5,009 nt of DNA from an uncultured Cellvibrionales bacterium. GTDB lineage: Bacteria > Pseudomonadota > Gammaproteobacteria > Pseudomonadales > UBA7434. Below the pieces are notes generated by a model that was not told the DNA's origin, did not search any database, and was given only the letters and a program-made list of their open reading frames with translations. This document shows positions 1-5,009 of the stretch, in pieces. The position numbers were made by a program, and so were the translations under genes. The stretch lies in the NCBI GenBank assembly GCA_937897785.1, contig CALCNB010000235.1:1-5009 (forward strand), read 5' to 3'. Positions within the stretch are counted from its first letter, which is position 1. Each line of letters begins with the position of its first letter.

Positions 1-427
1 CCGTATAAGGACAATTATCCTGTGGTGGCTCATAACATACCGTCATACAGACTTCACCCGTCACGCAACCGGGCGGCGTGAGACAAAGTGCAGCGTAATG
101 TGCAAGGCCAGTACTATCCACCAGATCATTATCGGGGTCATTCGACAGATAATCACAGGCATCGCCTAGATTATCACCGTCGAGATTATGCTGATCAGGG
201 TTAGCAGTATTTGGGCAATTGTCCTGCGGCGGCACATAACATACGCTCATACAAGCTTGGCCAGCTACGCATCCAGGCGGCGTCAGGCAAAGCGCAGCAT
301 AATGCGCAAGGCCACTACTATCGATTAAATCGTTATCGGCATCAGTCGAGAGATAATCGCAGGCATCGCCTTGATGGTCACCGTCGAGATTATTTTGATC
401 AGGGTTGGCATTATCTGGACAATTATC
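1..427 (-). repeat. Tandem 204-bp (68-codon) thrombospondin type 3-like coding repeat, two full units plus a partial
   Basis: Units span 427-224 and 223-20, and a third begins at 19 and leaves the window. By codon-by-codon comparison by eye, the two full units differ at about 40 of 204 bases and 14 of 68 residues, so they are roughly 80% identical at both levels. Each starts DNCP, continues through NPDQ and LDGD to GDACDYLS, then has a short DxDNDLxD acidic loop. A segment unlike classical thrombospondin type 3 repeats follows: GLAHYAALC, then LTPPGC, a third Cys, and a fourth Cys before Y-x-PPQ. Each unit holds six cysteines. Because many differences are silent, the duplication is not very recent. 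Confidence 0.92.
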
Positions 428-1537
428 TAAATGATTACGAACACCATCGCCATCACGATCAAAAGGTGGGAACCCTCCCCCAGGACCACCAGGCCCTGTG
501 CCACCACCCATATTCTTACTGAACGAATTATCAACTGTGCCGATAAAACAATTAAGCACCCAAGGGTAACTGTCCGTCACGTAGTAACCGTATTGATTAT
601 TAACGACCATACCATTGCATTGATCCAAGTCACCACTGTTTTCAATATATTGATAATCGTCAATATAAGTGCCGTCATAGAACCCACCCGGATTATTATT
701 ATCAGGCCCTGGTCGACTACCCGTTTTTTGACTGTAACTTGAAACCGCTTTGCGAATAGTCGATGTTGCTATATCAAAAAAATAAGGCCCATAAATAGGA
801 TAGCCATCAGCAGCGAAACCAATCACCGGCGATACGACATTGGTTGGAATAGTTGAATCATTGCGCCACAAAGCGACCGGATCACCGTGATAATGGTAAG
901 TGCCGCCTGGTTGAGTGTGGGCATTATGCTCATCAGCACCAAAGGTGTAGTCAGCGCCAAGTGGATCTAACAACCAGCCATCGTTGACCGAACAACCAAT
1001 AGCGGTATTGCCATTAGCATCGGCATTTTGAGCAGTTGGGTTGTAACATCCTGCTGATAACAAGTCGAGCACCACCCCATTTAACATGACCGCATCCCAT
1101 CGGTTTTGAGACAGTGGCGTCACGCTACTGGCGGGCGAAGGGTTTAAGGGGATAGAAAAATTACGCTGGTTAGCGGAGATAGCGTGAGCAAAACTGCCTG
1201 TTGCATTGAAATTATGGTTGGGAATGCCGTTCGCACTTAATATGCAACTTGTCGAATTACCACTAGTCGAATTACTACTAATAGTCACTGCCATTGAATA
1301 ATCAGTGTTATTTTGCACATCGCTAACATTGGCAGAATAACTTTGTGAACTGCCATCTGGCTCTAAATATGCTGCACAGTTGCCTGACTGGTTGGTTAAC
1401 ACCGCATTGGTGATATCAACCGCAAAAACATTCCAACTTAATAGACTCATTAACACGAAAAAAATAATAGCTGGCAAGGATCTAACGAACGGGCAATAGG
1501 ACGACTGCATAACTTTATTTATATTTATAGTTTTCAT
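1..1537 (-). CDS. Secreted YHYH-domain protein with thrombospondin type 3-like repeats (3' end cut by window)
   Basis: Reading leftward from the ATG at 1537-1535, the frame stays open to the window edge, giving 512 codons without a stop. Residues 1-39 form a signal peptide: a basic/polar start, a hydrophobic core at about 21-35, and a likely cut after VFA (37-39). Residues about 140-335 carry the hallmarks of the YHYH family (Pfam YHYH): RWDAVMLNG at 146-154, GGTYHYHGDP at 211-220 and DGYPIYG at 244-250. Histidines 204, 207, 215 and 217 are candidate metal ligands, but the family's function is not established to my knowledge. A Gly/Pro-rich linker (about 343-358) leads to a calcium-loop motif, DRDGDGV (360-366), and then to 68-residue repeats with DNCP, NPDQ and GDACD signatures of thrombospondin type 3 repeats. 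The protein is probably exported and may be surface-bound, with a Ca2+-stabilised stalk. An in-frame TAA at 1561-1559 limits the 5' end, and no clear Shine-Dalgarno precedes 1537. The ATG at 1510-1508 (Met10) is an alternative start that gives a more typical signal peptide. Confidence 0.9.
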   Translation of the reverse strand, partial: MKTININKVMQSSYCPFVRSLPAIIFFVLMSLLSWNVFAVDITNAVLTNQSGNCAAYLEPDGSSQSYSANVSDVQNNTDYSMAVTISSNSTSGNSTSCILSANGIPNHNFNATGSFAHAISANQRNFSIPLNPSPASSVTPLSQNRWDAVMLNGVVLDLLSAGCYNPTAQNADANGNTAIGCSVNDGWLLDPLGADYTFGADEHNAHTQPGGTYHYHGDPVALWRNDSTIPTNVVSPVIGFAADGYPIYGPYFFDIATSTIRKAVSSYSQKTGSRPGPDNNNPGGFYDGTYIDDYQYIENSGDLDQCNGMVVNNQYGYYVTDSYPWVLNCFIGTVDNSFSKNMGGGTGPGGPGGGFPPFDRDGDGVRNHLDNCPDNANPDQNNLDGDHQGDACDYLSTDADNDLIDSSGLAHYAALCLTPPGCVAGQACMSVCYVPPQDNCPNTANPDQHNLDGDNLGDACDYLSNDPDNDLVDSTGLAHYAALCLTPPGCVTGEVCMTVCYEPPQDNCPYT

Positions 1538-1908
1538 TGAAACAGCATACCAAAAAAATTAGAGGAAAAGCACAATTAAGTAATGGCAAAGAGTAACCAG
1601 ATGTAACAAAGATTATCAACATGCAATCAAAATTATAGAAAAGTTGCCATGGAAACATAAGAAAATCCATTGAGGCGTTGAATTTTTGAGCCCATATGGT
1701 CTAGGCCAACAAAAAAACCAAATGAAATCAACCACCCGCAAGTCCAACCATCACAAAAACTAAGCGATTACATCTTGATACAGGATGGAACTGTTAGCGA
1801 TATATTTTTAATACACCTACCCACTAAGATTGAGTCTTAACAATCAGCTAACGATAAGTTGAACGAGCAAAAAAATAAAATGCTATCCAATAACGAGGAG
1901 TAAATCCC
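1538..1908. promoter_or_regulatory. Divergent intergenic region, probable promoters for both flanking genes
   Basis: This 371-base AT-rich stretch separates the divergently read YHYH and CxxCH genes and has no convincing coding frame. For the minus-strand gene, a perfect TATAAT lies at 1637-1632, but no good -35 sits 16-18 bases upstream of it. For the plus-strand gene, TTGATA at 1775-1780 is a fair -35, but the best -10-like match (TATATT, 1801-1806) is 20 bases away, which is too far for a standard sigma-70 promoter. An 8-base palindrome, CCATATGG, occurs at about 1692-1699. No operator or riboswitch that I recognise is present. The promoter calls are weak; that the region must hold promoters for both genes follows from the gene arrangement. 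Confidence 0.4.
1895..1900 (+). promoter_or_regulatory. Ribosome binding site for the CxxCH protein
   Basis: GAGGAG ends 8 bases before the ATG at 1909. This is a strong Shine-Dalgarno match at normal spacing, and it supports that start over later Met codons such as Met32. Confidence 0.8.
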
Positions 1909-3732
1909 ATGTTAAACAAAACTGCATACAAAAAATCATTATTATTATCGAGTTATATACTGGCTATCGTATCTGTTGGTTTTAGCCAATTCAGCCGAGC
2001 AATGGTGCCATTGTATTGTCCTACGCCTGGCTTGCATGATGTTGACCCAAGAAAATCAATCATGGTGACAGAACAAGCTGTGGTGAGCAAAGCCGTTTCA
2101 TTGCACTCGGTAATGAAAAAATTGGTTACCGATAGCGGTGTACCTAACTTAACCCCTACTCAATTATGGGACCAATGGTGGGACACGCAAAATAATGGCC
2201 CATCGCTTGCCCAAGGACCTCATTGCGACGACACCGTTAATGCTACAGGGCAAACAACGCTCAATGACTTCCCTTTAGATTGCCCAAGAAATGAGGGTAA
2301 TGAAATTAACATCAATCCTTTTCATCCAAATTCTAGCGCACAATATATTCCCATTGCACTGGTCAATCGACTTGACCTCGCACCACCAAATGGCGCCAAC
2401 TGCGGCGAGTATAGAATTGTATTTGCGAGAAAAACTGGCCAAACCAATGGCGGAGAACGAAATTTAATTATTTTTGAAGCTGTGCTGGATAACCCAAAAC
2501 CCAATTGTGGATTGGACGGCTGCCGAGCAATTGCAAAGTTTTGGGCAGACTTGTCAGACATACAATCACCTAAAATGCGAGCAAAAAAGCTCAGGCAGTT
2601 TTTTTTAAAAGGCATCCCCTCATCTAATATAGAACCTGTGATTAGCGTAGAGAACTTTTCTCCTGGCACTGGGCAAATTAGAACTAACCAATTTTTGTCG
2701 GGCAATAATGCTCAAAGATGGCAACTACGCGAATTTAAGCTAGCACAACTCCAAAGTTCACAAGGTAATAGTCTAGCGCTTAAGTTCATTCCTGTGACAA
2801 CTAAGGGCAATCCTTGGGGCGAACTCTTTAATGAGCAGTTTAACGATCCTCGAACCCTGCCCTTTATGATGGATTTTATTGGCGAGGTCAGTTCTTTAAA
2901 TCAAACACAACTTGATCAAATATCAATGTCAATACCAGACAACTATAACAGTGGGCAAAGCACTGCACAGGGTTTCTTTAGTGAAAGTAACTATACGACA
3001 CACTTTGATAGCAACGGTCCATTTTCGAATATGATACAAACTCAATTGGGTATATTAGGCAGCAACTTAACGCCTAGCGATATTGTCGCAAGAGCAAAGA
3101 CACAAAGCTGCGCGGGCTGTCATCAACTGAGCAACTCTGATAACTTGGGTGATGGATTAACTTGGCCTAACTCTTTAGGCTTTGTTCATATCACCGAGGA
3201 CGCGACACAGATTGTCAATGGAACTGATCATTTTAGTATTTCAGATGCTCTGGAAAATCACTTTCTTCCCATAAGGGAAACCATTTTTGAAAACTATCTC
3301 GACAATAGCTGTATGCCATGCTTGACACCCGTACTCATCAGTAAAGATGACTTCCTCGTCAACAATAATGGTAGTTATAACGATACCGACGTGGATGTGC
3401 TGCCTGAAAAAAAATCGGTCAGCCTAGGGCTCAGTTTGATTGACCCTGATAAATTATTAAGCTCAAAAAATTCAGCATTTTTGCGTGCAGAAAAAAATCG
3501 GCAACAAGGTTCAGTGGGTCTTGACAGTATGACCAATGAAAATATAGATCTAAATCTTGATAGCACAGACGACACGACACAAGCAAATAATAATACTGCT
3601 ATTACTGTCGAGGTATCAGCCGATGGTAAGCATTTCATAATCCCCAGCTCAAAGACCATTATGGAACTGGACCAAGCGCGAAAAGCCCATTTACCTAAAG
3701 TCAATATAGGAGGTACGAGTCGAGTGCACTAA
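1909..3732 (+). CDS. Exported 607-residue protein with one c-type haem motif (CxxCH)
   Basis: The gene is complete, with a strong ribosome binding site and a TAA stop. Residues 1-31 look like a Sec signal peptide: Lys at 4, 8 and 9, a hydrophobic stretch at 11-25, and a likely cut after SRA (29-31), placing the protein in the periplasm or outside. A middle segment, VNRLDLAPPNGANCGEYRIVF (about 152-172 overall), followed by RNLIIFEAVL and a CGLDGC pair (200-205), resembles a family of large uncharacterised secreted bacterial proteins; this is from memory and was not searched. CAGCH at 401-405 is a canonical covalent haem-attachment site, followed by GLTWPNSLGFVHI (416-428) and FLPIRETIFENYL (452-464). 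A second cysteine pair, CMPC (468-471), lies shortly after it. The last about 130 residues are polar and Asn/Asp-rich, with no domain I recognise. No obvious axial Met occurs at the usual distance, so the haem environment may differ from that of classical cytochrome c. Substrate or redox partner is unknown. It is divergent from the YHYH gene and convergent with the oxygenase-like gene, so it is probably monocistronic. Confidence 0.92.
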   Translation: MLNKTAYKKSLLLSSYILAIVSVGFSQFSRAMVPLYCPTPGLHDVDPRKSIMVTEQAVVSKAVSLHSVMKKLVTDSGVPNLTPTQLWDQWWDTQNNGPSLAQGPHCDDTVNATGQTTLNDFPLDCPRNEGNEININPFHPNSSAQYIPIALVNRLDLAPPNGANCGEYRIVFARKTGQTNGGERNLIIFEAVLDNPKPNCGLDGCRAIAKFWADLSDIQSPKMRAKKLRQFFLKGIPSSNIEPVISVENFSPGTGQIRTNQFLSGNNAQRWQLREFKLAQLQSSQGNSLALKFIPVTTKGNPWGELFNEQFNDPRTLPFMMDFIGEVSSLNQTQLDQISMSIPDNYNSGQSTAQGFFSESNYTTHFDSNGPFSNMIQTQLGILGSNLTPSDIVARAKTQSCAGCHQLSNSDNLGDGLTWPNSLGFVHITEDATQIVNGTDHFSISDALENHFLPIRETIFENYLDNSCMPCLTPVLISKDDFLVNNNGSYNDTDVDVLPEKKSVSLGLSLIDPDKLLSSKNSAFLRAEKNRQQGSVGLDSMTNENIDLNLDSTDDTTQANNNTAITVEVSADGKHFIIPSSKTIMELDQARKAHLPKVNIGGTSRVH

Positions 3733-3931
3733 TGAATAGTCAATTATGATCACATTAAGGGTAAGAGTAGCCAAGTACTTACCCTTAATTGATCACTTTG
3801 AGTAATTAAATAATAGGGTATCAACTACCAAAAGCTTAGCCTAGAAATTCCACAGATTGCTTTACCTTATTAACAGCAAGACTAACGAGCAAATGAAATA
3901 AAACCAGCACTAATTGCCGTTGTTAAAGAAA
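3733..3931. other. Convergent intergenic region
   Basis: This 199-base spacer separates two genes read towards each other. Its first third holds a strong hairpin (3747-3795). The remainder is AT-rich, with no credible coding frame, and I see nothing further in it that I can support. Confidence 0.6.
3747..3795. terminator. Strong hairpin between convergent genes, terminator-like but lacking a U tract
   Basis: ATTAAGGGTAAG (3754-3765) pairs perfectly with CTTACCCTTAAT (3778-3789) around a 12-base loop. TGATCA at 3747-3752 and at 3790-3795 extends the stem to 18 pairs with a single bulged C at 3753. The hairpin begins 14 bases after the stop of the CxxCH gene, where a terminator is expected. 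Neither side is followed by a run of T (ACTTTG on the plus side, TAATTG on the minus side), so classical intrinsic termination is uncertain. It could equally be an mRNA 3'-end stabiliser or serve both convergent transcripts. Confidence 0.5.
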
Positions 3932-5008
3932 TTAACTGGATGACTGACTCTCATCATAAGATGTTGCAACCAGAGAAAGATTATTCCTTTGACTATAATT
4001 AACACCGGATACTTTTTTGACCACGTTAACGCCTAATAAAAATTGACTTCTATCTTTTACTGCCATCAAATCATATGAATATTGATCGTGTGCAGGAATA
4101 ATAATAATATCGTCTCGCTCCAACTTTAGCTTAAAGTCATAATAGCCAAACCAAATCTCTCCACCAGAGTAATTGTTATTTAAAGGGATAAGTATATGAT
4201 AATCAATGGCCGAATGACGCTCTACATAACCTAAGTTAGTGTTATAAATCTCGGCAAAATCCAAATAACCGATAGATTTACCCTTTCTTCTAATTAATAC
4301 TTTTGGATGGTCATAAGCAGGTATCAAAAATCCACAAGCATCGGAAATCTCTTCGCAGCATATTCTTGAGACTAACTTTATCATTGACGCTTGGACTTTC
4401 ATGTCAGAGGAATAATCTACCCCCCGCCCTTTTTTTGATGCCAATTTAATCGCTTCAATAATAGCTTTTCGCTCCGCTAATTGAACGGCATTCTTAATAA
4501 CATGAATGCCTTTAGGAATATTTGCATTGGCAGCATCATTTGCGCAACATTGAGAAAAATAATTTCCACTACCACAAACACAAAGCTGGTTGTCTTCCGG
4601 TCGCCCAAAATAAGGCACCCCATGACGAATATTTTCATGATTAATAGCCTGTAAGGAGGAAGAAGCTTTTCTCACTTTCATAAAAAAAACGATAAAAAGT
4701 CTAGAATCATGGATATCGTTACCAAAATACTGGTCAGACTTGTGAAAATCTTTTGGGCTGTAAATCGTAAGGCGATTATATCTATTATCAATCGTTTTTT
4801 TTACTTTAGCTGTTTTCTGATATTCAGCATCAGGACTAGCCCCATTTTCTGGCGGGTGATAGATAACTGTACCTGAACCACTTGGCGGATTGGGTGTTAG
4901 ATAAATAATGCCGACATGGGAGTAAATATCAGTATCATCTTGATGAATCCAACTCTCACCGTCAACTTTTGTGCAATACTGAAAATACGAAACAATATAG
5001 GTTAAGTC
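3932..5008 (-). CDS. Multidomain 2OG-Fe(II) oxygenase-like protein with SEC-C motif (5' end cut by window)
   Basis: The minus frame is open from the right edge to the TAA at 3934-3932, giving 358 visible residues. The Met at 4681 (visible residue 110) is most likely internal: it has no Shine-Dalgarno and sits at the end of a beta-strand-like run, RLFIVFFM. Visible residues 1-109 look like the core of a 2OG-Fe(II) dioxygenase double-stranded beta-helix: WIHQDD gives the HxD metal pair (H22, D24), GIIYLTPNPPSGSG the following strand and turn, DFHK a distal His (H89) and DSRLF a 2-oxoglutarate-type Arg (R103). It resembles the DUF6445 type, from memory. A textbook SEC-C zinc motif follows (C143, C145, C154, C155; CVCGSG then CC after 8 residues). 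The C-terminal part has a second helix-like core, ILIPLNNNYSGGEIWF (about 272-287), and a trailing DRSQFLLGV, but its metal-binding His positions appear to be replaced. It is probably cytoplasmic and acts on protein, peptide or a small metabolite; the substrate is unknown. Confidence is high for the open frame and the SEC-C motif, and moderate for the oxygenase assignment. Confidence 0.82.
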   Translation of the reverse strand, partial: DLTYIVSYFQYCTKVDGESWIHQDDTDIYSHVGIIYLTPNPPSGSGTVIYHPPENGASPDAEYQKTAKVKKTIDNRYNRLTIYSPKDFHKSDQYFGNDIHDSRLFIVFFMKVRKASSSLQAINHENIRHGVPYFGRPEDNQLCVCGSGNYFSQCCANDAANANIPKGIHVIKNAVQLAERKAIIEAIKLASKKGRGVDYSSDMKVQASMIKLVSRICCEEISDACGFLIPAYDHPKVLIRRKGKSIGYLDFAEIYNTNLGYVERHSAIDYHILIPLNNNYSGGEIWFGYYDFKLKLERDDIIIIPAHDQYSYDLMAVKDRSQFLLGVNVVKKVSGVNYSQRNNLSLVATSYDESQSSS

Positions 5009-5009
5009 T

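Noticed and set aside
211..742. Two overlapping plus-strand open frames of 103 codons each (211-522 and 431-742)
   Set aside because: They lie antisense to the YHYH/thrombospondin-repeat gene, whose protein has clear family motifs. Their translations are His/Arg- or Ile/Thr-rich artefacts of the repeat composition, with no recognisable domain.
1251..1275. Direct repeat of GTCGAATTAC, 15 bases apart
   Set aside because: It lies inside the YHYH gene and simply encodes a Ser/Thr/Asn-rich stretch (SNSTSGNSTS). It is most likely a local low-complexity duplication.
1859..1889. TTGAAC with a downstream TGCTATCC as a promoter for the CxxCH gene
   Set aside because: The -10 match is poor, and transcription would begin at or inside the ribosome binding site.
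2322..2705. Minus-strand 127-codon open frame
   Set aside because: It is fully inside and antisense to the CxxCH gene, with no ribosome binding evidence or recognisable motif.
3375..3704. Minus-strand 109-codon open frame
   Set aside because: It is antisense to the polar C-terminal tail of the CxxCH gene. The translation is Ser/Leu-rich, as expected from that tail's codons, and has no domain.
3869..3930. Possible second hairpin, TTAACA...TGTTAA, downstream of the oxygenase-like gene
   Set aside because: The arms pair only over a few bases with a long loop of about 40 bases, which is too weak to call a terminator.
3932..4681. A stand-alone 249-residue SEC-C protein starting at the Met at 4681
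   Set aside because: The frame continues upstream for 109 more codons to the window edge with oxygenase-like motifs, and no Shine-Dalgarno precedes this Met.

Overview
The window looks like bacterial chromosomal DNA, AT-rich outside the repeat region. It carries Sec-type signal peptides, a Shine-Dalgarno sequence (GAGGAG), and protein families common in free-living, often marine, Gram-negative bacteria: a YHYH domain, thrombospondin type 3 repeats, a secreted CxxCH protein and a SEC-C/2OG-oxygenase protein. A gammaproteobacterium is my best guess, but nothing here fixes the taxon. No RNA gene, insertion sequence, CRISPR array or origin was seen.

Layout: (1) Positions 1-1537, minus strand: the first 512 codons of a secreted YHYH-domain protein. 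Its C-terminal part is built of 68-residue thrombospondin-type-3-like repeats and runs off the left edge. (2) Positions 1538-1908: a divergent intergenic region with weak promoter-like elements. (3) Positions 1909-3732, plus strand: a complete 607-residue exported protein with a single CxxCH haem-attachment motif. (4) Positions 3733-3931: a convergent intergenic region dominated by a strong hairpin. (5) Positions 3932-5008, minus strand: a frame open to the right edge. It joins an oxygenase-like double-stranded beta-helix domain carrying HxD...H...R, a SEC-C zinc motif, and a second oxygenase-like domain that seems to lack its metal-binding histidines.

The first two genes are divergent, and both encode proteins predicted to act outside the cytoplasm. 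They could share a regulatory region, but a joint function is inference only. The third gene is convergent with the second and looks cytoplasmic, so it is probably an independent unit, perhaps a peptide- or protein-modifying enzyme. The least ordinary content is this multidomain oxygenase-like protein, which is easily mis-annotated as a 249-residue protein starting at an internal Met, and the cysteine-rich 68-residue repeat of the YHYH protein.
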